Notes under the pieces: model-generated
Databases searched by the model: none
What the model saw: the letters and a program-made list of their open reading frames with translations, nothing else
What the model was told of the DNA's origin: nothing
In this document: positions 8,846 to 17,191 of the stretch, piece after piece
Numbering within the stretch: the stretch's first letter is position 1
Layout: every line of letters starts with the position of its first letter
Program-made: the position numbers and the translations under genes
Source of the DNA: Mariniphaga sp.
Lineage (GTDB): Bacteria; Bacteroidota; Bacteroidia; Bacteroidales; Prolixibacteraceae
NCBI GenBank assembly: GCA_024636975.1
Contig: JAGXGA010000055.1
Coordinates: forward strand, 62,001-126,000
Direction of reading: 5' to 3'
DNA length: 64,000 bases

Positions 8846-9919
8846 ATGGAATTTAACAACTACAACTTTTACTACCCAATCAGGTTTCGTAAAAAAACTA
8901 AAAACTTTGATAATCTTTATATTGAATGGAAAATAATTGAAACTACTTGGGGAAGTGCAAAAAAGCAAGAGAAAGTAATAGACAAGTATTTTGGTAACGA
9001 ATTGTCAGACCAAATTAAAAATTCCAAACTTTTTAGTATTCTGGAATATTGCAGGTTTGAAAAAGCAGGTTCAAATATTTTTCATTTTAAAAAGGAATTG
9101 TTAGAACTACTAGAAAAAACAGATGTATCAGAAATACAAATTGGACAAATTAAATTTCCGTTTCCTAATTTTTATATTTCATTGAGAGAGCTTTCTAAAT
9201 TTTTACCCTCTGATTCTTCTAAAGATGCTATTATTGATGGAATTTACGTTTCAATTATAGATGATTCTGAAGAAGATTTAATTTATAATTATCATGTTAA
9301 CTTTCATATATGTGGATTTTCAGAAAGCCGAAAAGAAGATGAATTCAAACGTAATGAACAAGACATTATGGAACTACCAGCTGGCTTGACTTTTATTAAT
9401 GAAAATTTTACGATTACAGATGCGATTGCCGAAGTTCATAAAATTATGACTGACACTCTTGAAAGCAAAACAAGAAGTAAAAAGGCAGTTGAAAGAGAAA
9501 TTGATTACCAACTTGAAGAATATAACCTCTTAAAGGACAATTTGAATTTAATGGTCAATTGTCTACTTTATCTTTCGTCTGTAAAACCTGATATTGAGAC
9601 AAAATTTGTTGATGGATTGCCTATTCACATTAAAAATAAAATTGAAAAAGTCAATACAAAACATCGGAAAGAAATAGCAGAAAAAGAGGCATTACTTTTT
9701 GGTTATTCTAAAATAAATCTCGTTGGTACTTCTTTTATTAAAGAAAATTCAAATCATCATATAACAGGTGAAATTGCTCCTCATTGGCTTAGAGGACATT
9801 GGAGAAATCAACCATTTGGAAGAAAGTTATCTGATACAAAAATTATTTGGATAAAACCAACTATTGTAAACAAAGAAAAAGGAGAACCACAAAAAGGACA
9901 TATTTACACGAGTGAATAA
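8846..9919 (+). CDS. Unrecognised protein with a C-terminal HWxRGHWR..WIKPT motif (357 aa)
   Basis: A 357-aa soluble protein of unknown function. Residues ~1-200 are mixed alpha/beta and residues ~205-290 form a Lys/Glu-rich helical stretch. The last ~50 residues carry a conspicuous APHWLRGHWRNQPFG followed by KIIWIKPTIV and GHIY. A motif of this shape recurs at the C-terminus of uncharacterised bacterial proteins as I recall, and suggests nucleic-acid or phosphate contact through its His/Arg/Trp residues. It has no membrane segment. It is the second gene of the cassette bounded by leader repeats B and C, and low G+C suggests recent acquisition. Confidence 0.7.
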   Translation: MEFNNYNFYYPIRFRKKTKNFDNLYIEWKIIETTWGSAKKQEKVIDKYFGNELSDQIKNSKLFSILEYCRFEKAGSNIFHFKKELLELLEKTDVSEIQIGQIKFPFPNFYISLRELSKFLPSDSSKDAIIDGIYVSIIDDSEEDLIYNYHVNFHICGFSESRKEDEFKRNEQDIMELPAGLTFINENFTITDAIAEVHKIMTDTLESKTRSKKAVEREIDYQLEEYNLLKDNLNLMVNCLLYLSSVKPDIETKFVDGLPIHIKNKIEKVNTKHRKEIAEKEALLFGYSKINLVGTSFIKENSNHHITGEIAPHWLRGHWRNQPFGRKLSDTKIIWIKPTIVNKEKGEPQKGHIYTSE

Positions 9920-10220
9920 AAAATTGATTCCTATCCCATTAAAAAATTCTTTACACAGTTGAGACTGACAAAAACGGAAACCTTAATTATAGCTATTGAT
10001 GCAGATAAAGGAAATGACTTTTATTATCCGGAGTGCAAATCAGAATTTATTCTTCGAAAATAACTTATCATTAACCTGGAGTTTTTTTTAATTTATTTTT
10101 TTACAAACAATTCCTGCCACGTCCAGCGGATCTTTACACACTGCCAGTTACCAATCAGTATATCCTATTGAACAAACGGGAAGGGGTTCGGGAATTGAAA
10201 AACCATTTGAACGAGCCATA
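9920..10220. other. Non-coding stretch with possible gene remnants between cassettes 2 and 3
   Basis: There is no convincing gene in this 300-bp stretch. A short open frame from about 9926 (ending IDADKGNDFYYPECK..LRK at a stop near 10062) may be the C-terminal scrap of a lost gene; I cannot name it. A T-rich run (10081-10103) follows. The interval 10110-10215 is less A+T-rich than its surroundings but carries stops in the frames I translated. Confidence 0.4.
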
Positions 10221-10432
10221 ATGCTTTTCCATGAAAAAACATAAAACCAACTACCCCCAGCAAGATTCTGCTCAAAAGCACCATATGTTTAGTAATTCTT
10301 TTTTATCTTGCCCCTTAAATTTAAACTGAAACAAATGAATACTAAAAAAGAACCTTATCAGGGTCATATATTCAGTTGTTTTTTTAGCAAAATTATACGG
10401 GTGTAAACGTTTACCAGCGTTTAGAAATGAAC
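10221..10432. repeat. Leader repeat copy C
   Basis: The third copy of the island leader. It aligns with copy A from about 2571 (cttttccatgaaaa region) through tgtttagtaattctttttt, tatcttgcccc and an ATG opening MNTKKEPYQG. It lacks an internal ~45-bp segment of copy A, then resumes at ggtcat..agttgtttttt and runs to a tttactagt/tttaccagc match. Bases 10433-10551 before the next start codon show no other feature. Confidence 0.7.
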
Positions 10433-10551
10433 AAAAAACTAAAGACCAGCGCCTTAATTTTAAAGCAATCAAGGATAAATATATTAACCTGGTGAATATA
10501 ACGTTGGGGACAAATAGAGTGAACCACCTACAATTAAATAACTGATTGAAA

Positions 10552-11019
10552 ATGAAAATATCAATAGGATTAAGAGCAAATCCTAACCAAGTTTGCTACA
10601 GTATAATAAAAAAACAAGAAGATTCTCTTGAGGTGTTTTTAGTTGATAAAATAATCGTTCCTAAATCATTAGAAATTCCCGAACAATTGAAATTTATCAG
10701 AAGTACTTTATTAGATATTATTAATGAAAACAATGTTTCTTTGGCTTGTATTCGTATCTCTGAATCTAGTGCAAGAAAAGTAAACATACCACGAACATAT
10801 CTAGAAGGTGTAGTCCAAGAATTAATAGCAAGTTCTACTATAATAAAATATTACGTCGGGCAAATTTCTAATATAAGTGCGAAATTAGGGATTGAAAGAT
10901 CAGAATTTAAACCATATGCTGAAGGACGAAATGATTTTATGGATTTGGAAATTTGGTCAGAATTAAATCTAGAGGAAAGAGAAAGTATAATGGCTGCTGT
11001 AAGCGCTTTAAATTTGTAA
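10552..11019 (+). CDS. Small protein, possibly RNase H/RuvC-like fold (155 aa)
   Basis: The start is taken at ATG 10552 rather than the TTG two codons earlier. The alternation of a first strand (KISIGLRAN), a second strand (SLEVFLVDKIIVP), a long helix, a central strand SLACIRIS and a following helix is what one sees in RNase H-fold/RuvC-like and DUF3010-type proteins. No clear catalytic Asp lies in the first strand, so if the fold is right the protein may be non-catalytic. It precedes a Hanks-type kinase by 5 bp, so the two are surely co-expressed. Function is unknown. Confidence 0.6.
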   Translation: MKISIGLRANPNQVCYSIIKKQEDSLEVFLVDKIIVPKSLEIPEQLKFIRSTLLDIINENNVSLACIRISESSARKVNIPRTYLEGVVQELIASSTIIKYYVGQISNISAKLGIERSEFKPYAEGRNDFMDLEIWSELNLEERESIMAAVSALNL

Positions 11020-11024
11020 TTAAT

Positions 11025-12074
11025 ATGCCAATAGGATTATATACCGCAGAACTAAATTTTGAGACAATTCGAGAAATAGGACAAGAAGGTCGTAATTCAC
11101 AAGTGTTCTTAGCACATGACAAACAACTTGATGGTGAAATCGTAGTCAAAAAAATTGCGAAAGCACGGTTAGCAAATGAAAACGAATATTATCGTGAATC
11201 TAAAATACTACATGTATCATCTCATTCAAATGTTGTAAGAGTAAATTACGGATGTTCTGATAATGATTATATATATATTGCTATGCCATTCTATAAAAAT
11301 GGCTCATTGAAATCATTAATTGACACAAGACATTTATCAATTAGAGAAGTTATTAGGTACTCTATACAATTTCTTTCTGGATTAAATAATATTCATTCAA
11401 AAGGCTTGATTCATTTTGATGTAAAACCAGACAATATTCTGATTTCAGATTCAAATGAAGCATTGCTCTCAGATTTTGGTTTATCAAAAGCTATGAATAA
11501 TCTTGGATTTGCAAACCCTGATGGAGTATATCGGAAACAAATCCCACCTGAAACATTTTCCAATACAGACAAAACTATAAAGTTTGATATCTATTTAGCA
11601 GGCTTGACATTATACAGGTTACTTAATGGAAATGCTCAGTACTATAGTCAGTTTAACTTTAAAACTCAGCTAGAGTATATTGATGCTATTCAAAATGGGA
11701 ATTTTCCTAATAGGAATAGTTATTTACCTCATATTCCAATAAAATTACAACGGATAGTTAACAAAGCTTTGAATGTAATTCCAGACGATAGACATAAAAA
11801 TGTTCTTGAATTAATTAACGAGCTTAGTGATGTCGATGAAAATCTTGATTTGGTATTCTTTAAGAACGGCAATATTTCAGAATGGAGTCTAAACAAAGAT
11901 GGGCGATTGTATGTTACCACATTAGATAGCAATGATTTAAATAATCAAACGATTGTGACAAATAAAACAATGTTAAATAATAATCGTACAACGAGAGTAA
12001 ATGCATTGTGTCACAATAATTTGACAGCAAGAAACGTTTTATCAAATCTAAAAGCTATATTTAGAGAATTGTGA
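11025..12074 (+). CDS. Hanks-type Ser/Thr protein kinase (349 aa)
   Basis: The start at ATG 11025 lies 5 bp after the previous stop; an in-frame extension further upstream would overlap that gene by 67 bp and is rejected. Kinase motifs are complete: Gly-rich loop IGQEGRNSQV (18-27), Lys42/43 in VVKKI, helix-C Glu58, catalytic loop HFDVKPDN (130-137), SDFG (149-152), PPETF and FDIYLAG. It should therefore be active. The last ~75 residues lie outside the kinase core and have no identified domain. There is no transmembrane segment, unlike PknB-type housekeeping kinases. The tight coupling to a small partner upstream and a 50-aa ORF downstream, in a defence-like island, suggests a phage-response kinase by analogy with Stk2 and kinase-bearing defence systems. 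That role is inference. Confidence 0.85.
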   Translation: MPIGLYTAELNFETIREIGQEGRNSQVFLAHDKQLDGEIVVKKIAKARLANENEYYRESKILHVSSHSNVVRVNYGCSDNDYIYIAMPFYKNGSLKSLIDTRHLSIREVIRYSIQFLSGLNNIHSKGLIHFDVKPDNILISDSNEALLSDFGLSKAMNNLGFANPDGVYRKQIPPETFSNTDKTIKFDIYLAGLTLYRLLNGNAQYYSQFNFKTQLEYIDAIQNGNFPNRNSYLPHIPIKLQRIVNKALNVIPDDRHKNVLELINELSDVDENLDLVFFKNGNISEWSLNKDGRLYVTTLDSNDLNNQTIVTNKTMLNNNRTTRVNALCHNNLTARNVLSNLKAIFREL

Positions 12075-12223
12075 AAATTAAAAATATTACATATAATCCC
12101 AAGGGGCTTAAACGTGCAGACAATGTTGAGAAAGGTAACTGTACTCCAAAGAATGATCTCAATTCTCAGAATATTACCATTACAGTAAAGGATGGTTATT
12201 GGAAAATCTCAAAAAAAATATAA
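12071..12223 (+). CDS. Small protein coupled to the kinase (50 aa, GTG start)
   Basis: A GTG at 12071 overlaps the kinase stop (GTGA) and opens a 50-codon frame rich in Lys and Asn that ends with a strand-like DGYWKISKKI. The overlap argues for translational coupling, so it is probably a genuine third gene of the cassette. No family is recognised. The short sequence makes this call uncertain. Bases 12224-12296 to the next gene contain nothing distinct. Confidence 0.45.
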   Translation: MKIKNITYNPKGLKRADNVEKGNCTPKNDLNSQNITITVKDGYWKISKKI

Positions 12224-12296
12224 CTGTGCCCAATCTGTATATGTCATAGCCGTAAACCACCCGATTCAATGTTTTGTTTGTATTTATAAACCCCCC

Positions 12297-14066
12297 TCAC
12301 CTCTTCGCCAGCGTAAACAAAAACTCGATCCCCCCCTCCGGCTTATTCCTTACCGTGATGTTTCCCTTATGCAGCTGAATGGCATTCTTTACAATGGAAA
12401 GCCCCAGACCAGTGCCGCCGGTTTCACGCATGCGGCCTGAATCGATGCGGTAGAAACGTTCGAAAATGCGTTGCAGGTGTTCCTCGGGAATGCCTATGCC
12501 GTCATCGGAATAAGAAAAATAATGATACTTATTATCTTCCAGGTAATTCTTTATTTCGATGGTTACATTTTCACCGGCATAGTTGATTGAATTTTCTATC
12601 AGGTTCTGAAAAACCGACGATAAAAGGGAATCATTTCCCTTTACAACCACCCCTTCATCGATGTAGAGCTTGCACTTCATATTTTTTACCGCAAGCCTGT
12701 TTTCAAGATTTTCAACTACATCACGAACAATGTTTTTAACTACTACAGGTTTTATTTCAAACAATTCACCCGCATCTTCAATATTATTCAACAGGGAAAT
12801 ATCATTCAGCAACAGGTTGAGGCGCTCAGTCTGACTGTGGGCACGGCTAATGAAATATTTCTGCTTTTCGGCATCAATCCCTGGGTTGTTCATAATCGTT
12901 TCCAGGTAGCCCTTAATTGAGGCCAGGGGGGTCTTCAGTTCATGCGCAATATTTGAGGTTAATTGCTGCTTCAGCAACCTGCGTCTTTCCGGCCGGGTGA
13001 TGTCGGTTATCAGAATCTCAAAGCTTTTATCGGCAAAAATAATACAGAGCAGCTTGAAATATCGCTCATTTTTACTTATTGTATATTCAATCTGCGGCAA
13101 TTCATTCTTGGGAAATTCGATGTCTGAATTAAGGTAATTCTTAAGAAAATTATTGATTTTCTTAAATTCAGGGATTGTAAAAATATGCTCAGCCGATACA
13201 GTTGATGTATGCGAAATCACACTTATGTATTGGATAAAATGACTGTTGGCCAGTATTTTTTCCTTCTGTGAAGAGAAAAAAGAAATGCCTTCATTCAGTA
13301 TGTTCATATGGTTGAAAAACCGTTCTTTTTCCATCTCCAGATCAGTGTGTGTTTTTCGAAGGTTACCATAGATTTTAACAATCTGAGAACCAATCTCACC
13401 CAGCTCATTGCCCGGAAAATCGATGTCGGTGTCAATCGGTTCATTTCTTCCGGCCCTTATCGCAAAATCTTTAAGCTTTGTAATTGAAACGGCCAGCTTT
13501 CGGGTAAAAAAATCTACCAGGAGCCAGATTAAAAGAAAAATAATTACAATGAAAATTATAAAATAGCGTTCAGCTTTCAATAAATTTTCAACCTTTATGT
13601 CATAAATTATTGCTGACCGCACAAAATACCCGTCATAGTATTTGGCAAAATAATAGAATTCCTGGTTTGTAGTACTCGAGCGCCGTACATTTGTACCCGA
13701 ACCTGTGTATAAGGCTTTTTGTATTTCCGGACGCTGAAGGTGGTTTTCCATAGTGGCAACATCAGACACAAAACTATCGTAAAGAACGTTGCCATTCCGT
13801 GCAATGATTGTAATCCGCAGGTTTGGATCGCCAATAAGATAATTCAGCGTATCCGCTTTAGCCAGATTATTCTGTTCAATCAACCGGTAATGTTCAATAT
13901 AATTGCGGGTGATTTCAGTAGCATTCTCCAGCGTATTTTCAAGCTGATTAACTTTATAGCTCTTTTCGCGCTGTAACTGAAAAAACAACACAGCCACAAT
14001 AAAAACAATGAAAACAGTGATAAAGTAAACAAATACTTTTTTCCTAAATGATTTACGTTCCGGCAC
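12297..14066 (-). CDS. phoR: PhoR-like sensor histidine kinase
   Basis: A 589-aa membrane sensor kinase reading from a GTG at 14066; no internal ATG would keep the first membrane helix. Two hydrophobic helices (residues ~10-30 and ~170-192) flank a periplasmic domain. A HAMP region (after TKLKDFAIRAG), a PAS-like linker, the HisKA box IAHELKTPLASIKGY (His near residue 375) and a HATPase core with DDGIGIPEEH and GGTGLGLSIV follow. It is the last gene of the - strand phosphate operon, 17 bp after the response regulator gene. It is thus the likely phosphate-starvation sensor, acting through PstSCAB-PhoU. Confidence 0.85.
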   Translation of the reverse strand: MPERKSFRKKVFVYFITVFIVFIVAVLFFQLQREKSYKVNQLENTLENATEITRNYIEHYRLIEQNNLAKADTLNYLIGDPNLRITIIARNGNVLYDSFVSDVATMENHLQRPEIQKALYTGSGTNVRRSSTTNQEFYYFAKYYDGYFVRSAIIYDIKVENLLKAERYFIIFIVIIFLLIWLLVDFFTRKLAVSITKLKDFAIRAGRNEPIDTDIDFPGNELGEIGSQIVKIYGNLRKTHTDLEMEKERFFNHMNILNEGISFFSSQKEKILANSHFIQYISVISHTSTVSAEHIFTIPEFKKINNFLKNYLNSDIEFPKNELPQIEYTISKNERYFKLLCIIFADKSFEILITDITRPERRRLLKQQLTSNIAHELKTPLASIKGYLETIMNNPGIDAEKQKYFISRAHSQTERLNLLLNDISLLNNIEDAGELFEIKPVVVKNIVRDVVENLENRLAVKNMKCKLYIDEGVVVKGNDSLLSSVFQNLIENSINYAGENVTIEIKNYLEDNKYHYFSYSDDGIGIPEEHLQRIFERFYRIDSGRMRETGGTGLGLSIVKNAIQLHKGNITVRNKPEGGIEFLFTLAKR

Positions 14067-14083
14067 TTTTGCTAATTTTAATA

Positions 14084-14782
14084 TTAAACCGTTTGCTGAT
14101 CCTTAAAACGATACCCATAACCCGATCTTCCCTGTATACAAATACCATAGCTGCCAATCTTCTTTCGAAGCCTGGCTATATTAACATCCACATTTCGTTC
14201 GGTAACTATCACATCATCGCTCCAAATCCGGTTGAGAATTTCTTCGCGGCTGAAAAAATGACCCTTTTGCCTGATAAGCATAACCAGTATTTCAAACTCC
14301 TTACGTGTAAGGTTCACCGGTTCACCATCAATCTGTACCGATTTACTGTTGGTATCCACAACCAATTCATCCGACGACAAATAGTTGTTTTCCAATGAAA
14401 TTGTCTTACCCCGCTTCAACACCGCTCGTACCCTGGCCAGCACCTCTTTAATTGAAAAGGGCTTGGGAATATAGTCATCAGCCCCTACATTAAACCCGGT
14501 AAGGATATCGTTTTCCGTGTTTTTTGCAGTAAGAAAAATAATGGGTACAGTAAGATTCATTTCTTTCCGCATTACCGATGCCATCCTGTAACCGGAGGTA
14601 TCTCCCATCATCACATCAAGCAGAATAAGATCAAAACTTTCAAGGTTTTTCTTTAATGCTGCCTCGGCCGAATGAGCAACTTCAACTTGAAATCCCTCAC
14701 TTGCCAGATTGAACTCCAGGATTTCACATAAATCCCGTTCATCGTCAACCACAAGTATATTATGAATTTTCAACTCGCTCAT
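14084..14782 (-). CDS. phoB: PhoB-like response regulator
   Basis: A 232-aa OmpR/PhoB-class regulator. The receiver domain carries the acidic pair VVDDE (11-15), phospho-acceptor Asp56 in LLDVMM and Lys in IPKPFSIKE. The C-terminal winged helix contains TRKEFEILVMLI and NVDVNIARLRKKIG. It lies between phoU (8 bp gap) and the histidine kinase gene in the phosphate operon, which is the basis for the phoB name. A second PhoB-like regulator exists at 35600, so which one controls the Pho regulon cannot be settled from sequence alone. Confidence 0.88.
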   Translation of the reverse strand: MSELKIHNILVVDDERDLCEILEFNLASEGFQVEVAHSAEAALKKNLESFDLILLDVMMGDTSGYRMASVMRKEMNLTVPIIFLTAKNTENDILTGFNVGADDYIPKPFSIKEVLARVRAVLKRGKTISLENNYLSSDELVVDTNSKSVQIDGEPVNLTRKEFEILVMLIRQKGHFFSREEILNRIWSDDVIVTERNVDVNIARLRKKIGSYGICIQGRSGYGYRFKDQQTV

Positions 14783-14790
14783 ATCTTTTA

Positions 14791-15477
14791 TTATTCTATG
14801 TTTTTAGTGTGTCTGATATCTCTTCCTTCAATGGAATAAACAGCTGCTTCTGCAATGTTGGTGGCATGATCGCCAATCCGTTCGATGTTTGCCACTACGC
14901 CATTCATACTGATAAAACTGTTGAGCAGCTGCTTGTTCTCATCCGAGAGTTTACTTTTTTTGATGGCCTTTTTCATCATCTTATGATTCAGTTCATCAAT
15001 AACGGCATCATTCTTAATGGTCCAGATGGCAAACTCCTTATCATCGGTAGTAAAAGAAACCAGGGCTTTGTTTACCATATTGGAACTTTGAATGTACATA
15101 TTCGACACCACATCGGCCATTCCTGAGTAGATTTCCGGAATTTTGATGTTATGTATTAACCGGACGATGTTTGTCACCCGATCGCCAATCCGCTCAAGGT
15201 TGATAATGATCCGGTAGCAGGAAATAAGCTTCCGTATATCGGAAGCCACCGGCTGGTACAACACAATGGTATTAACAATTTTATCGCTCAGCTTCACCTC
15301 CGACTTGTCGATTTTAGCCTCATTGTCGAAAATCTCATTGTACACTTCCTCGGGTACTATATTTTCGCCCGAAGCAACAATTCTTTCCAGCAAATCGAGC
15401 TGATGCAGTACCAGGTTTGCAAACTCCTCGAAATCGGTCAGAATATTATTTATTGCAACGTCTTTTTTTGATGTCAT
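14791..15477 (-). CDS. phoU: PhoU phosphate-signalling protein
   Basis: A 228-aa all-helical protein with the two PhoU repeats: helices containing NLERIGDRVTNI in the first half and NIERIGDHATNIAEA in the second. These E-x-I-x-D signatures bind metal clusters. PhoU dampens PstSCAB transport and PhoR signalling when phosphate is plentiful. The gene is 30 bp downstream of pstB on the same strand. Confidence 0.93.
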   Translation of the reverse strand: MTSKKDVAINNILTDFEEFANLVLHQLDLLERIVASGENIVPEEVYNEIFDNEAKIDKSEVKLSDKIVNTIVLYQPVASDIRKLISCYRIIINLERIGDRVTNIVRLIHNIKIPEIYSGMADVVSNMYIQSSNMVNKALVSFTTDDKEFAIWTIKNDAVIDELNHKMMKKAIKKSKLSDENKQLLNSFISMNGVVANIERIGDHATNIAEAAVYSIEGRDIRHTKNIE

Positions 15478-15507
15478 TTGTGTTTCTTTTAAGTGGATAT
15501 AAACAAA

Positions 15508-16287
15508 TTAACCGAATTTACCGGTAAGGTATTCTTCAGTACGCCGGTCTTTAGGCCGGGTAAACATATCTTTGGTTTTACCATATTCCACCAATTCGCC
15601 AAGGTACATAAACATCGAATAATCTGAAATACGCGCTGCCTGCGACATGTTGTGCGTGACCATTAATATAGTATAATTTTCCTTTAGCGATACCATCAGG
15701 TCTTCAATTTTCGATGTGGCAACGGGGTCGAGCGCCGAAGTGGGCTCATCGAGCAGAATGACTTCGGGACCAAATGCCAGGGCACGTGCAATGCAAAGCC
15801 GCTGCTGCTGTCCCCCTGAAAGGAATGTCCCTTTTTTATAAAGCCCGTCTTTTACTTCATCCCAAAGGGTAACATCGCGCAGCGAACGTTCAACGATCTC
15901 ATCGCGCTTCGAACGCTTCAGGTGGATCCCGTTTAATTTATAACCAGCTATCACATTATCATAAATGCTCATGGTAGGAAACGGGTTGGGCCGCTGAAAC
16001 ACCATGCCCGTCATACGCCGTAACTGGATGGCAGGCATTTTAAAAATATCCTTGCCGTTCAAATCGATTGAACCTTTTGTTTCAATGGTTTCGTACAGTT
16101 CATGCATGCGGTTCACTGCCCTTAACAACGTGCTTTTCCCGCAACCCGATGGCCCCATTATGGCCGTTACACTGTTTCGTTTGATATCGGCCGAAACATC
16201 GTTCACTGCGTACTTTCCCTTATCGTATGAAACAAAAAGGTTTTTGATGGAAAGGACAGGATCTTTTATAGTTTTTATATTATCCAT
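15508..16287 (-). CDS. pstB: PstB phosphate ABC transporter ATPase
   Basis: The start is placed at the ATG at 16287 (259 aa), since the upstream ATG at 16335 would overlap pstA and adds a non-conserved tail. ABC ATPase motifs are Walker A GPSGCGKST, Q-loop at VFQRPNPFP, signature LSGGQQQR, Walker B VILLDEPTSALD and the H-loop VTHNM. It powers phosphate import with PstA and PstC. It sits between pstA (10 bp) and phoU. Confidence 0.95.
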   Translation of the reverse strand: MDNIKTIKDPVLSIKNLFVSYDKGKYAVNDVSADIKRNSVTAIMGPSGCGKSTLLRAVNRMHELYETIETKGSIDLNGKDIFKMPAIQLRRMTGMVFQRPNPFPTMSIYDNVIAGYKLNGIHLKRSKRDEIVERSLRDVTLWDEVKDGLYKKGTFLSGGQQQRLCIARALAFGPEVILLDEPTSALDPVATSKIEDLMVSLKENYTILMVTHNMSQAARISDYSMFMYLGELVEYGKTKDMFTRPKDRRTEEYLTGKFG

Positions 16288-16297
16288 CGAGGTGCTT

Positions 16298-17188
16298 CTA
16301 TTTTTTACGTTTGGCAATTTGTTTTGATGTAACATTTAAAAAAAGTACCAAAGCCATCAACAACAGGGACGAGCTCCAGATTAAATCAACCATATTCGGG
16401 TCGTTGTAAAACTCCCATATAAGCAGCGGGATGGCGCTAACAGGTTCAGTAATATCCAGATTAATGCGGCTGCTCCCCAACGCCGTAAGTAATAGCGGGG
16501 CAGTCTCACCAAGGATTCTTGAGATACCCAGCAGGATACCTGTCAGCAAACCGCTGAACCCGGTAGGTATCAGAACCCTTAGAAGCACCTTATAATAAGG
16601 AACGCCCAGCGCCAAAGCTGCTTCTTTAATCGATACCGGTATCATTTTCAACGTTTCCTCCGTGGAACGAACAATCATTGGCAGCATCATTATAGCCAGT
16701 GATACACTTCCGGCCAATGCTGAAAACCCGTTGGTAATGTGTTTTACCACCCATAAGTAGGCAATCAGTCCAAGCACAATTGATGGAACCCCCTGCAGTA
16801 TATCGGAAACGTTTCGGGTAAGGCCTGCCAAAAATTTCTTTGGATTCTCATACAGGTAAATGCCGGTTAAAATCCCAACCGGAATGGCCATTGCCGATGC
16901 TACGGATACCATCAGTAAGGTACCGGTTATCCCGTTGGCAATGCCCCCGGGAATTCTTTCCCCCGCGGCCGTTGCAGACATGGCTTCAAAGGAATCAGGG
17001 GGAGTTTGTACCAAAAATTCCAGGCTGATCTGCCCGATTCCTTCCACAACCAGTTTAAAAATGATGAGAATAACCGGCAAAATGGTTATAACAGATAAAC
17101 CAATCATTAAGCCGTGGTAAAACTGATCTTTGCGTTTCCTGCGTGAAACCTGACTTTGAATGCTTTTATTATCGCTGTTACTCATCAT
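16298..17188 (-). CDS. pstA: PstA phosphate ABC transporter permease
   Basis: A 296-aa inner-membrane permease with about six hydrophobic helices and the BPD-transport EAA loop (KEAALALGVPYYKVLLRVLIP). Two adjacent ATGs exist (17188 and 17185). It follows pstC by 3 bp, so translation is probably coupled. Confidence 0.94.
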   Translation of the reverse strand: MMSNSDNKSIQSQVSRRKRKDQFYHGLMIGLSVITILPVILIIFKLVVEGIGQISLEFLVQTPPDSFEAMSATAAGERIPGGIANGITGTLLMVSVASAMAIPVGILTGIYLYENPKKFLAGLTRNVSDILQGVPSIVLGLIAYLWVVKHITNGFSALAGSVSLAIMMLPMIVRSTEETLKMIPVSIKEAALALGVPYYKVLLRVLIPTGFSGLLTGILLGISRILGETAPLLLTALGSSRINLDITEPVSAIPLLIWEFYNDPNMVDLIWSSSLLLMALVLFLNVTSKQIAKRKK

Positions 17189-17191
17189 CTG

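Noticed and set aside
7699-9919. Reading cassette 2 as a classical type II toxin-antitoxin pair
   Set aside because: Both proteins are ~355 aa, far larger than usual, and neither has a recognisable antitoxin DNA-binding domain.
10272-10472. 66-aa - strand ORF in leader copy C
   Set aside because: It lies inside a repeat whose other copies do not preserve this frame.
2-12223. Prophage or integrative element
   Set aside because: There are no integrase, capsid, tail, terminase, relaxase or conjugation genes. The tRNA in the window (43252) is far away and has no flanking attachment-like repeat.
12192-12440. 82-aa + strand ORF over the end of the phosphate kinase gene
   Set aside because: It is antisense to the conserved kinase C-terminus and has no protein-like features of its own.
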